The notes under the pieces are model-generated. The model was not told the origin of the DNA. It ran no database searches and worked only from the letters and a program-made list of their open reading frames with translations. From Atherinomorus stipes (taxonomy: Eukaryota; Chordata; Actinopteri; Atheriniformes; Atherinidae), in NCBI GenBank assembly GCA_023101725.1, contig JALJCO010003968.1, positions 682,001 to 746,000 of the forward strand: a stretch of 64,000 nucleotides of DNA, read 5' to 3'. Within the stretch, counting starts at the first letter, position 1. Each line of letters opens with the position of its first letter. Both the position numbers and the translations under genes were made by a program. Shown one piece after another: positions 1 to 13,500 of this stretch.

Positions 1-963
1 ATTTAATGTTGGTTATTGCACATTATGTTTTGGTAAACTTATAATATTACTATTACATTTTATATTTGATCATTTTCTCCTGAATAAATTCAAATAATTT
101 TAACCTTTACTTAAGTTAGGCTATTTAACAATTGAAAGAATTTTTTTATTCTTATTTTTTATTTAATTTACTCATCAATATAATTTATTATTGTTTTAAA
201 AGCATTTATTTCTAAGTTTTACTTGTATCTAATATTGCCCTTGCATTCAAGATATTAATGCAAACTGTATAATCATGTGATTTTCTTTTAAGGGACTAAA
301 AGTATCGGTATCGATATTGGCATCGATGAAAAAGTACAATAAACTACTGGTATCATATTGACAGGAAAAATTTTGGTATCGCCCATCCCTAATCTAAATT
401 GAAAGAAAAAAGGTTGGCACAAAAAGAAGAAAACCTTTTACTCTTTATAGTTCTTCCAGTTTCAGGTCCGTTTGTGCTGCACGTGGACAAGGTGGATGTG
501 TTGATCTTGACGAACTGTGGTCACATGTGGCTGGCACATGTGGTTAATCATGGATCCAGCGATCTCTTTGCTTCGCTGCTTTGCTCAGGCCAGCTGCAAA
601 CAGACCAGTGCCTCTTTTAGTCTGTGGTTTGGTCTGGTGTGGCATTGTGCAGACATGTGAAAAGATTTCACAGTTCTTTTATAGCTCTGGACCACACAAC
701 TTTCAGAAGGGGTCAAGCAGTTTTTCAGCTCACATCAGGGGGGAGGGCTGGGGGCTGGTTTCTGTTGGAAGCCAGTGAAGAGAAATGAGAGAATTTACTT
801 TAATTGTACATACATTCTACTACATGAAAACGTAGCTCTTTATGGTAATTTTGACAGAAGAGTTTCCTTTTCTTTTCCTATGTGTTTCCCTTGTGAATTC
901 TTAACTTGCAGAGGTTGCTGTGTTGGTTTATCAAGTTACACATTAAGAATCTTTTTCTTTTAG
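1..963. other. col17a1 intronic sequence; no exon recognised
   Basis: No transmembrane or cytoplasmic exon of col17a1 could be recognised. An AT-rich stretch is followed at about 299-393 by a segment ending in tggtatcgcccatccctaa, which resembles the end of fish non-autonomous hAT-type repeats; both ends were not found. Acceptor-like tract immediately before 964. Confidence 0.5.
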
Positions 964-1597
964 CTGAGGATTTGAGGAAGCTGAAGAACCGTGTGGCAAC
1001 TCTGGAAGCCGAGGCCTCAGTTGCTTCTGCTCGCATCAGTCGGCTGTCAGGTTCTTCCAACGACATCAACACCTACGTGAACGGTGGAGGCGGCGGGACT
1101 GGTTCTGACACCACAATCATCCTGGGAGGTGGAGGAGGCTCAGACTCTGGAACACGAATCAACATTGGTGCTGGGGCTGCTGGTGCTGGCGGAGCTGGAG
1201 GAGTTGCTGGTACTGGGTGGCACCAGTGGAAGCTTCAGTGGGACTTCCAGTGGCACCAGTGGAACTTTCAGTGGCACTTCCAGTGGGACTTCCAGTGGCA
1301 CCAGTGGAACCTTCAGTGGCACTTCCAGTGGGACTTCCAGTGGCACCAGTGGAACTTTCAGTGGCACTTCCAGTGGCAAGGGTGTTATTAATGGCACTTT
1401 AAGTGTCAGTGGTACTGGTGGTTCTTTAGGAACTGGCACCAGCTTCAGTGGCGGCTCTGCCAGTGCTGGTGGTACTGGTGTTAGTGGTGGCACAATGATC
1501 TGGACCAGCGGGGGTGGAAGATACATCGATACGATCGCTCTGCAGAGAAACATCCATCAGATGTTATTATCTGAAATGCAGTCGCAGAGTTACATCG
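964..1597 (+). CDS. col17a1: col17a1 exon: coiled coil plus Gly/Ser/Thr-rich linker (NC16A position)
   Basis: This exon encodes the membrane-proximal extracellular stretch. The first ~25 residues are a heptad-like coiled coil ([16 protein letters not shown]), which in the family nucleates trimer formation. It is followed by a Gly-rich run, a Gly/Thr/Ser repeat and a helical end ([20 protein letters not shown]) that leads into the collagen domain. The human equivalent (NC16A) is short and charged; here it is a long low-complexity linker. The acceptor is the ttttag before 964; the donor gtaaac follows 1597, and the split codon joins the next exon as Asp, giving an uninterrupted run into GLPGPKG. 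The coiled coil and the tail lie in different frames because of an extra G at 1215-1217; as written translation stops at 1391. Confidence 0.85.
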
Positions 1598-4500
1598 GTA
1601 AACATACACACTCACTCACTCGTTGATATTTAAGCATTAAGGACTTTTCATTTGATAGAAATTTTGTTGTCTGCCTCAGATTTCCTGTCATCTTCTGTGA
1701 GGGGAGTTAGAGGACTTCCTGGACCTAAAGGTGAAATTCACACACGGCATTTTTCCTAAAATGTAAATTTTTTCCCATTTTGAGGCTTAAACATGTTAAA
1801 TGATTTTTTTTTCAACTTTTCAGGGGATCCTGGGTCTAAAGGTCAGGAAGCTGAGTGACTTATTACGATAATCTTTGTCAGATTTCTCGTTGGAATTCTG
1901 TTCTTTGTTTTTGTCACACTCATGAATAACTTTGTTTCACATTTTTCCAGGAGAACCTGGTTTTCCTGGAACTCCAGGTTAGGAGCAATTTTCCTTTAAT
2001 CATCAACATCATTTAAATCATTTTCATGATACATTGCAGCGATATTTTGGGTTGATCTCATGTTGAATCTAAGTTTACCCTGGTGGTCGTGTGAAGGACC
2101 CCAGTTTGATAAGTTGCGACTTCTTGTTCTTGGGTGGCCTTTTTTCACAATGTGACATGCTGGTTTTGAACCATCAGTTGTGAACAATCAATTATAGGCT
2201 CTGTGTGGGAAATTGTTAAAAAATAAACTAAAATCACTGAATACTGATTTAATTGTACTGTTCATCCATGGTGTTTTTTATGACTGTGATCTTTGAATTC
2301 AGGCCCACCGGGTGCGATGGGGCATGCTGGCCCTGAGGGTCCAAAAGGACAGAAAGGAAGCCAAGGTACAGAGAGCGCTTCGGTTTGGACAATATGATGT
2401 TGTAGTTCAGCTAAAACCCAGTGAGTGAGTGTCTGTATATAAATGTTTAATCAGGTGAACATGGAATAGACGGGCCACCTGGTATCAGGGGCCGAGAGGG
2501 GCCAGCTGGGCCCAGAGGTGAGCCAGGACCTCCAGGATTTGGATTGAAAGGGGAAAAAGGTATGGCTCAGAGTCACAGCAATGACAAGGCTTTCAGATGA
2601 CACAAATATGTCTGGTCACAGAAACAAGTAGGTAGCCTATCGGGTTTTCTGTTTTCTGCAGGTGCTTCAGGAGAACCTGGTGCTCCCGGATCGATGGGAC
2701 CTACTGGCCCCGCTGGACAAAAAGGTGAGAGTAATGTTGATAAATCAAACATCTAAACAGAAAGACAAATTAAAAATGGAGGTTTGTTACTAAATTTGAA
2801 CATAAACCAAAACAAGCACCAGGTGGCAGTATAGAGGCGGTTTGTGAATGCAGCCTCAGTTGCTGAGAAGCAAACAAAAAGCTGTTTCTACATCTCTGCT
2901 ATACAGCTTAGAGTCACGCTTCTCTATTAAAGGTGCACCTCAATAAATTAGAAGGTTGAATTTTTCACTAAATAAAACCAAAAAGTGAAACACCATTATA
3001 AATAAATTCATCACACACAAACAGATATACAATGTGTCAAGTCTGTAATTATTTTCATGTTGTGGATTATAACTTACAGCTAATGAAAACTCAAAATTCA
3101 GTATGTTAGAAAATTAAAATTTTAACACAAATGTTAAATAAAAGGATTTTCTGCACTGAAATTGTGTGTGATGACTCTATATAAAGATGTGTTTCAGGAT
3201 TTGAATTAATTTAGTGATAGAAAAGAATAAACTTTTAAACTAGGTTATTAAGATGTACTTGTATATTAACACCCCACACTTCTGTTTGATTTAAACTTGA
3301 AGGTTAGCTTGACCTTTTTAAAGACGCATTACATAACTTTCTGACCTTGAAACTCTGCATTCTGGACTCATTTGATGGCACAATGACATCAATTATGTCC
3401 AGCAGCATCCTGGGGCTAAGAAACTGCACTATACAACTTTTTCATTCAGGGCGTTTCATTGTGTTGCATACAAAATTAGCTTTACACACTGTGTCACATC
3501 GTAACAAACAAATAAACATACCAGCTGTTTTGAGCACACTTGTTGCAACTGATTCAGGAAAGAAACACAAAACGGCATTATAAGAGGAGAGGAAAAGAAA
3601 GAGAGAAAGGGACAGAGCAAGAGATAAGACAAGAGTCAAGATAAGACTGTCTGTTATTGGCTGGAGAGAGCTCACAGTACAGGGAGGATGTAAGATGGAT
3701 ACTTGTCACTTAAAAGTGCTGTAGTGCTTCTTTAAACTTTCATGCATTGTGCATTTGCACATTAATAAGTTTTATAATAAATGAGCATCAAATATTGACA
3801 CACACACACACATGTAACTGTCCTCATTTTATGATGAAAATCAAATGTATATGCATTTATCAGTTTTATTTTGTTGAACCTTTGATGTGGGCACATCAAA
3901 CTGAGCATCAATGCCAACTGAAATGTCAGAGTAATGCTTGCTTTTAGGCCACTTTAGTGTTATCTGCAATTCTCATTCTTAGAAAATTAGAAAATGTTCC
4001 AACTTAAGAAATCACAGCTTAAAGTTCAAATATTTTGACAAAAATAATTTTTCTCATTGTTTAAATGCGAACATAATTTTCTTACCTCTATTACAATTAC
4101 TTAGCAATTATCTCAATGTTGTTTATTTGTAGCCTTCATAGCGTACTGAAAGGTTTTGTTGCAAATATTTTCACAATAGAAGGGCAGATAATGATTTTAA
4201 TTACTGTAAGTGAAAGGAAGCACACATCGTTTAATGATATATGGTCATTTAATGGATATTTCTAAACATGTTTAAGAGAAATAATTAAAATAATTGGCAT
4301 GAGCAGGACATCGATTAGTAGTTCTGAATGCCGGTTTGAATTAATCTCAATTAATTGCCCAGCCTTAACTGCTGCATCAATTGCTGCTATCTCATTGGTT
4401 TGATGTCATAATATGCATAGATTATTGAAATCACAATGGGACATGACAGCTGTGTCAGTACTAACTTTCTGATCAGACAATGGGCTCTTTGCACGACTCC

Positions 4501-7500
4501 ATTACTTCCTGAACTTAAGGTAGCTCCTCTGTTTCCTGTCTCTCATTACTGGAAAAACTGATTAATCCAGGTGAGTCTGGCAGTTACTGAGATCAGACAC
4601 ACCTGGATTAATCAGTTTATCGATAATGAAAGACAGGAAATGAAGGAGCTACTGTAAGTTCATGAAGTAGTGGAGCTGTGCATATAGGTTTGTTCTGAAT
4701 GACAAGATAATTTTCTCTGATTTAATTGAGGAAGCTGTTTTGCCTGCACATTAATTGAAAGACACCTGTTCTAAGACCACTTGCAGGTGGTCTTAGAAGA
4801 GTTGCTGGACACTGAACCATCAAGCAGCCAAATGCCATTGATTGTCAAAACAAGTGGTTAAGCAATGATAAGACAAATATTATCGCTTGTACCCTCTGTA
4901 AAGTCAATTGTCTCCATAAAACTCATGTTGTTCTGGTGATAATTTTAATTTCTATGTTGACTACAATTAATTTGTAAATGTTGGTAATGTGTTTTTTTTT
5001 GAGGGGGGGGGGGGGGGGGGGGGTGAAAGAAGGAAAACCTTTGCAAAAATACTTGTTTTGGCTTGCACTTAAAGCTTTTGGTGGATGCATCTTTTATACC
5101 CAACTCTGAGACCCTCATGATCACTAATTGATCTGCTCGTTAAACCTTAAAGAACAGTTTTATTACAGTTTGTTTACAATTTTGATTGCAATGAACTTGA
5201 TCAGTAATGACACTAAAATTTTTTTTCTCTAAAATAACTCTATTGACGTGAATAATACAAATTTGAGTTTAAATTTTTTATTGCAGTCTTGAAAATTTCC
5301 CAGCCTCTATGGAAAATAATTCACATTTATCTTTGTTTGCATTACTGTGAAATAACCTAAATGTTACAAATATTTTGTTGTTTATTTTGTGTGTAGGTGC
5401 ACAGGGACTCCCTGGTCTTCTTGGGCCTCCAGGTTTGTTTCTATCTTTCCTGTAGGAGAGCATGATGTTTCAAATTTAGTAGCACAAGCTGAAATTTCCA
5501 TAGATATTCTGTAAGTGGTATTTTGCCTTAATTATTGTTTTTTTAGGTGAACCTGGTCCTCAGGGTTTCCGTGGAGAGGCAGGAATACCTGGGGCTAAAG
5601 GTGATTTTACGCAGAGATTAACATGCTAAAAAGAGTGAAAACCACAGTTTAATTATCATATTTAGATCTCTGTCATGTCGCTCACAGTTACTCTTTCCAC
5701 TCTGCAGGTGACAGGGGGCTTGCTGGATTTCAAGGACTCAAAGGTTTGTTGTAACGTCTTCAGTTTTTTTTTTTTTTAGGATTTTTGGAGTCAGTGAGTG
5801 TTTATAACCAGCTATACTTTTATTGAAGGTGAAACTGGTGAAAGAGGTGCCAGAGGTCTCCAAGGTAAATTTAGCAGTTGTAAATGTCAGACAAGCACAT
5901 TTTTGACTGTTGAATCAGTCAGTTTCCTAATCCAGATGTTACACTTCCTAGGTGAACCTGGTTTACCAGGCCTGCCAGGACCAGCTGGAGAGAGAGGTGC
6001 CAAAGGATCCATGGGTGAGTTAAAGGATAAATAGTAGAATTATTCAAGTCAGAATTTCAGATTATGTCATTGTGCAAGATTATTTACTGGATCTCCAGTG
6101 GCTGTCTAGAAACTGCTCCAAACATTGAACTATATCTGTAATACGACCTGACTGGGCTTATTAAAGGTGATAGCGACAACTTTTTAGCAAAACATAAAAA
6201 AAAAAAAAAAAAAAGTCCAGAGAACATCTAGAGAAGTGCAGAATAAAAGTATTATTTTTGCCCCTCAATTTTTTTTTTTTAGCATAGAAATAATTGTTTT
6301 ATCCATTTTGATGGGTCCCAAAAAATAAATATTTTCATCTGATTACCATGCCAAAGTTGAGATTCTTTGCCGTCAGCATTAGCTCCTGAGTTGGTAGCTC
6401 ACTTGCAATAAATAGCACCTGCCTTGCCTTACTTCTCAAATTCAAGCGGACAAAAAATGAAACAGGACAAGATTGAATGGGCTCAAAAGCCCTGTGGAGG
6501 TTGACACTTTCTTCTTGGACATGTAAGTTAAGTATTGTTCATGCTAATTAACGGTAGGCTGGTTCTGTGAGGTTGCTAATGCTAATTGAGTAAGCGAGTG
6601 TAAACACACTACCTACTGGCAGGGAGGAATTAAACTTGTAGCTATCACCTTTAATAGTGAAAAGTAGTTGTTTTTTTTAAGCAAAACTATTATTTATTCA
6701 TAAATTACTTTAAGCAGTCTTGTTTTTTTGTATATTTTCTGAATGAATGGAGAATTAAATGCTTAATCTTAATCTGGTTGTGTCATTAGTATAAAATAAC
6801 ATCCTCCATCCTGCTGCTGCCTCTGTAGTTGAGTTTGGGTGTAAATCCTCTTGTGACTGTCAGTATCTCATGGATTTATATTCAATATAACAAGTTTTCT
6901 GGTTTTTGTCATCAGGACTTTCAGGGCAAGAAGGCGCAAAAGGATCAAGAGGTAAAATTTATATTTTATTTTATTTAACCTTTATTTTTACAGGAAAGTC
7001 CCATTGAGATTAAAAGCCCCTTTTCCAAGGGAGTCCTGGCCAAGAGGCAGCAGTTACAAGTTACAAGACATTATACAAAAAACACAGTAAAAATAATTAA
7101 AAACAGTTACAATTCAAGGAGGCAATTTCAAGTGCTCTGTAGACTAAAAAATAAAGAAAAAAATTAAAAAAATTTAGTTTTTTTTAAAAGTTTTTATAGA
7201 AAGGGGAGGGGGAAGAAAAAACCTTTTTAAATTAAAGGGAAAAAGGAAAAGAGAGAGGGGGAAAATTACAAAAGGGGAAAGTTAAACATTTTGGAAAGAA
7301 AAAGGGAAAAAAAGGTATAAAAAAAACAACCCCACAAAGATGGCCATCCCACCTTGGAATACAATGATGGGTTAAAGATTTGCAGTTTGTAATGAATCTC
7401 AGAGAAGCATGGTGGACAGTGTCAATCTTATGATTGACACAGATGCACTTTATGATAATACTATATATAAAAAAAAAAAAAACCCTCTCTTATAGGTGTT

Positions 7501-10500
7501 TTGACACATCTAGATTTAATTTTTATTTTTACCCCGTAGGTGACCGAGGACTTCCAGGACCTCCTGGAATCCGAGGCCCTTCTGGACCTCCTGGAGATGC
7601 TGGACTTCCAGGTAGAGTCTCTTTTATGAATATTCAGCTATATAACAATGATTTTTAGTTGATGATAAAAAATATATCCATAATATCTGCCCCTAGGAAC
7701 ACCTGGACTTCAAGGACCACCGGGTAACTACAGATACAACACATATTCTGAAGTATACTGTTATTTGATTCTTGGTTCTGTACTTCATTGGTCTCAATCC
7801 TGACCATGTACTTGTATCTTCTTAGGAATACCAGGGAATCCAGGTCAACCTGGAGTTAAAGGTACATTTGCTATCAACTTGTGGACCTCCTGTTTCAGCA
7901 TGAATCTCAGTCTCTAACTGGCGTTTCTGTGTTTAAGGTGAACCTGGTCAGGCAGGAAGAATCATCAACGCAGGTAAAGGAGAATTGATGGAATTGATGT
8001 TTTAAAGCAACAGTGATGAGACTACAGTTAAAGATTTCTTTCATTTTCCAGCTGGCTCTGCTTCAGTTGGTATCCCAGGACCACCTGGGCCTGCTGGTCC
8101 TCCCGGCCCTGCAGGGCCTCCAGGATTATCAGGTCTATCTCTTGAAACATTTTCAGTAAAGTTGTCAGCATTTTGCACATCATACAGTATTATTACTAAA
8201 CAACAACACAAATCTCTAACTGTTCATTAATAAACATAACTCCTCAGGTCCCATCGGTCCTGCTGGTCTGCCTGGCCCAGCTGGTAAATGTCATGCTTTT
8301 TTTCCTTTTAGATTGTTGCTTCTAGATTGAAAGATTAGCCCTCAGAGGTTGATAGATGTGTTTTGTTTGTATTCACAGGTCCTAAGGGTGACAGAGGATA
8401 TAAGGGAGATCAGGGAGAACCTGGAATAACAGTGAAAACCAGTGAGACCATAACCTCATCCACAGCAAGTGAGTGCTTTTTAATATTGTCCTTTCATACT
8501 GACAATTGATAAAGGTCAGCTGAAGAGTGAACTTACATCAAAACTATGTTTGTTTCAAATGAAAAGCAGATGACAATTGTAATATTGTTGCAAACAGCTG
8601 AAATTAGATTTAAGTGATGTGCTGTGATCCCGTGAAGCTACAGCTCTAAGGAACATAGCACAAGAACTGTGAGGATATCAATAAAGATATAGTTTTTGGT
8701 GTTTTCATTCCAGTTGATGGCAGATTCCACTATAACAACAACGTGAAATGATATTGAGATCACTTTTTGAGCAGTTTTTTTCACAATTAAGAAAAATAAA
8801 TGGATAACATAAACCTTTTGAAACAAACTGGGGGACTTTAAGAATAGATGGTGAGAAACTGTGCTAAATGGCCATTTTGGAGTTCTTGCCTAAACCATCT
8901 GCACTAAAATGGCTATTTTTTTTTCTGCTTCACCTTGTCCGACCTTATCCAAGTTGACCTTTACAAAGATAATGTTTTACATGTGATTTGATAGAGGTTT
9001 AGAGCTTCATGCATCATTCTAAAGGAATTTTCATGCTGAAAGTTTAGGTGAGCCTTGAACCTTTTTTTCATTCATGCTATGTGCCTCCTTCAATTATTCT
9101 TCACTAGTGACACATTCTGATAGTTACACGTCTTCACTAATGTCACAGGTGTTCCTTTTACTATGGCTGCAAAAGTGTTCAAATAGACCAAGAGGTTGCA
9201 GAGATTCTCATTTCGTGATGAGTATGTTATTTTTAAGCAGAGGCCTGTTGACACGCGACTCAAAGAGGGTTAGAATACAGTCAGTATCACGACTTCTCCA
9301 TCCTGTTGAAAGATAAATGGGTCCAAGTTTGCTTCAGTTTTTTTTTTTTTAATTCATATTTTTTGTAGTGAGAATGCCATGTTTGCTGTCTCTGACTATC
9401 TTACTTACATTACATAATTGATGATGTAGGAAACATTTTTCCTCTGAAATCAGTCTTTTCCAAGAAAACTATTAAACATATATAGAATGACGCCAAAAAT
9501 TACTCTTACAGGTGCCAAATTGTGTTTGAAGTTTGTTCTTTACTGATATTAGGGGTGTCCCCAAATAGTCGACGATTCGTTTCCAGGACTGGGCTTCGAC
9601 TGCCAGTCTCTAAGTCGAATAGTCGCAGCATTTGGTTACCAAGCAAAAATCATACCACTGCAGTAGGAGGGTGCTGAATGTTTGATTTTTACACAATATT
9701 CATTTGTCCTTTAAATAATTCATGTTATAGGTCTATTAGCAGCCGAATAATTCTGTTACTATCAGTGTGGCATACGGCAAGATGAGCCGGGCAGGCGGGT
9801 TTAAACCGCAGTCTGCAGACTAAGTCGCACGCGCTGAGCACTCAGACAAAGCGACGTCTCTAGGACCAAGTAGCCAGAGACATGATGAAGGACCCTCACC
9901 TGTCACATCATCATCATAGATGTAGTTATTTCCACTGATTTACAGCATCAGTCTGTCAAGGTGGAAACAGTCTTACAGACATGAACACCGCGTCTACAGT
10001 AGTCCCGTGCGTAATGCTGAAGATGGATACGCTGGCACTGCTGGAGGATTATTCAGATCATATCAGGAAAGAACATGTTTTTAAGAACCATCATTTCCTG
10101 AATCATGAAGCCTGTGGCTGATATCAGACTCCCTAGAGCAGCGCTTTTATCTTTGTCCTGAACTGGACCGTCATCTCGCTACGTCAGCTGTTGAGCGCAC
10201 ATGTGGAGCGGCTCCTGAACGGTGAAGATGCCAAGAGAAGATGCTGCACTATTCCAGCAAGTTGTGGAATAATCGTGGCTGTGATGTTCTGCACATTCCC
10301 TCCACCTCCACTCCACGCCATCCAGAGCAGATTCTGCTGTCGGCTTTATTGTTAACGAAGCGAGGAGCACCTCTCCTATTCATTGGCTTTCTGCTGCGCA
10401 GATTCTAACTTTTACTTTCCGTTATACATGGATATAACTTTGTACTTCGTTATGAGCCTATTTTTTTTTTTATTGTTGTGTAATTGATTTATTTATTCAG

Positions 10501-13500
10501 TGAAGGTTATTCTATTGTAATTCCTCTGTATATGTTTGACATTTGGACCGTGCGCAGCGCGCACAGACTGTCAACACCCTTTTAATTCTCTTTCCTGACT
10601 TTAAATTGTGAAACAAAAAAACAAACAAAACAAACAGACAAAAAAAACAACAAATAAAAAACATTTGAATTTATTTAATGTGGTGTTCCAGCTCTTTCTC
10701 TGGAGCAGGAAAAAACGATTATGAATCAAGAAGGGGAAAAAAAAACATGATTCGACTATTCGTCGGCGAATGACATGATCTGACGAATCAGGTTCGACTA
10801 TGAAAATTCTTAGTCGGGGACACCCCTAACTGATGTTCTCCTCAACGATTGCCAGAAACCAAGCAGAAGAATCTCTTTACTCCTCTTTCATTAAACCCAC
10901 ACCCTGTTGGTTTTCCTTTTCCTTTCTCACAGCTAAAGGGAGAAGAGCATGCTTTATTTTCCCATTTCTGTTGTAGTTATTGTTAGTTGTCTTCGTGTGG
11001 ATGACCATTTGGGCACTGCTGTTTAACTGATAGTGGTACAGTAGTTTGTTGACTAAACCTTAACTTTTTTGTGCTCCTCTCGCTCCATGTGTTACCATAA
11101 ACTTGTATTAAACACTTGTGGCCACAGTGACCTCATGTTAGCAGAACTTAGACTGTTGGGGTTTTTCCATTAACAGTGATCTGGTTTGGTTATCTTTTCT
11201 GCACCACCTTTGTGGCCCTGTAGAGAACAGATAAATTGACTGCAAGATAATATCCAACTCCTGCTGGTGAATTCTTTCCATTTTGACACTAAAGGTTGCG
11301 CTTCTTCATTTTGCTTATTGAATTTAATGGATTATGTTGAAAGAACAGCTTTCCTGATGACACATATATCATCACAATATTTATTCCAAACCAATTTATA
11401 TTCTTATCCCTTTGGAAACTTGCACAGTAGCTTGCAAATGGATCTACTTTTGATTTTTAAAAGAAACAAAATTGTTCAGCCTGTTCGGTCACCTAAAAAT
11501 ACAGGAAAACCATTTCTACCCTCATTTGACTGAAAGTACACAACAGTTCAATGCTTACTGCTAAATTTCTTTTTCTGTTTTAGGACAAATTGGTTCTGGT
11601 GGACAATCGGGACTACCTGGTCCTCCTGGTCCACCAGGTCAACCTGGACTTCCTGGTCGTCCAGGTAAATATGACACAACCTCTAACAACGTGCTCAAAT
11701 CTAGTATAATCAATCAAGACAGCTTAGAAGTGCCTTTGCTAAGTTCAGATGTGGAGTAGTTGTTTTAACAATAGAAACTGGCAGATACAGGAATACGCCA
11801 GTGAAGAGACGCTACTGTGCTATATGTCATGTTGACTCCGTTGACCCAGAGGCCCATGTCCTTTTATACTTTGACATTTATATGGACATTCATGCTGATC
11901 TTTTTCATATACTTTTTTAAAGTATATTGTTAACTTCAATTATCTTGGCAATACAAATAAATTGTGTGTAATTTTAGCTGATAAACATTGTATCAATACA
12001 ATATGCCAAAGCCAGCCACCTCATCCTACTGTAGATAGAAAGCTGTCTTTTAATGAGCTCCAATTTATAAAACAATTGTTTGTGCTTGGTTTTTATGGTA
12101 CCACACTGTACCTGTGCATGCAATGTATAAATATGTTTGTATGTGGGGTTTTATGTGTGCATTTATGTCGGTATACGGTATATGTGTATGCATATATGTA
12201 CAGTCGTGCTTGAAAGTTTATACCCTTCCATTGAAGACAGAAAAAAATTCAGCTGCCTGTTAAATAAGTTGAAATTGACTAAAGTAATGATAAACAGAAA
12301 TTTATGAACTTCATGACATTGATTTTGTATTGAAGTTCAACAGAAATATATATATGAAAAATAAATACATAAATAAATAAATAAAACAAGTACACAAGCA
12401 TGATGGGGCTCCTTAGCTAAAATTCTGTTGAGCAACACTTTAAGGAAATCACTGCAATCAGGTGTTTTCTGTAATGTTCAATAATACTTCTACACCTGTT
12501 GACAGGAATTTTGACCACTGTTCATGTGCAAGGTGCTTCAATTTGCCCAGGGCAGCTTTTTTGTTAATATTATTTTTTTAAACAAATATTCAAAATCTAT
12601 ATTTTATTTTACAAAATCATGATTTCATACATTTTTATTTATCATTACTTCTTTCAGTTTTGTGTTATTCGAATTACAATTGTGAATTTAGCCTTTTCTT
12701 TAGTAGGAGGGTGTGTACATTTTCAAGCACAACTGTACATATATCTATGTTTATTTTAATATTTTCTTTAGTTGGTGTTTCATAACTCTATTTTAAGTGG
12801 TCCCGTAAAACTGCTTTCATTATAGGTGATTCAAGGCAAGGACCTCCAGGACCTCCAGGACCGCCTGGACCTCAGGGCCAGCCAGGCAAGTATCAGTCTG
12901 CGGATCACACAGTGCAGCTATTAGATCAAGCTCAGTCATTGTCTTTTTGCTCCTTAGGGTATGGAAGACCAGGACCTAAAGGAGATAAAGGAGACTCAGG
13001 CTTTGCATCCAGCTCTGGTATGATCCAAAATGTAATCTTGTGCAGGGACTTTACAGAATCTGGTGACACGACTGAATTCAGCTCTGCTCTGTCCATACAG
13101 GAGCATTTTATCAAGGACCACCTGGACCTCCTGGGCTTCCTGGACCTAAAGGATCAACAGGTAATCAGACTGTGTAAATCTCTATGTGCTTCTCTTTTTA
13201 TTTCATGATGACTTAATCATGACATATAATAATTATAGGTTCTCCTGGACCACGTGGATACCAAGGTACTTTTATTTATTTTTCTAAATAATGCAGCTTG
13301 CAAGCATGTTTGAGGCTTATATACCATGTAACACTACAAATATGAATCTGCCCACTTCTGTTTCAGGTGAACCAGGACCAGCAGGTGCACCTGGCACCCC
13401 AGGAGGCTCTGATGGAGGTCAGGCCTTCATCTGATCATAACTAAATTAATCTCAATACTATTTTACACACTTACTTTACACACTTGCAATGACTTAAAGT

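Noticed and set aside
399..778. Search for the col17a1 transmembrane exon in short ORFs upstream of 964
   Set aside because: No run of hydrophobic residues with the expected WWKWLL-like start and no acceptor/donor pair fits; the exon must lie further upstream.
1140..1553. 137-residue antisense ORF rich in [11 protein letters not shown]
   Set aside because: It is the reverse strand of the col17a1 45-bp repeat; repeat periodicity in multiples of 3 keeps all frames open.
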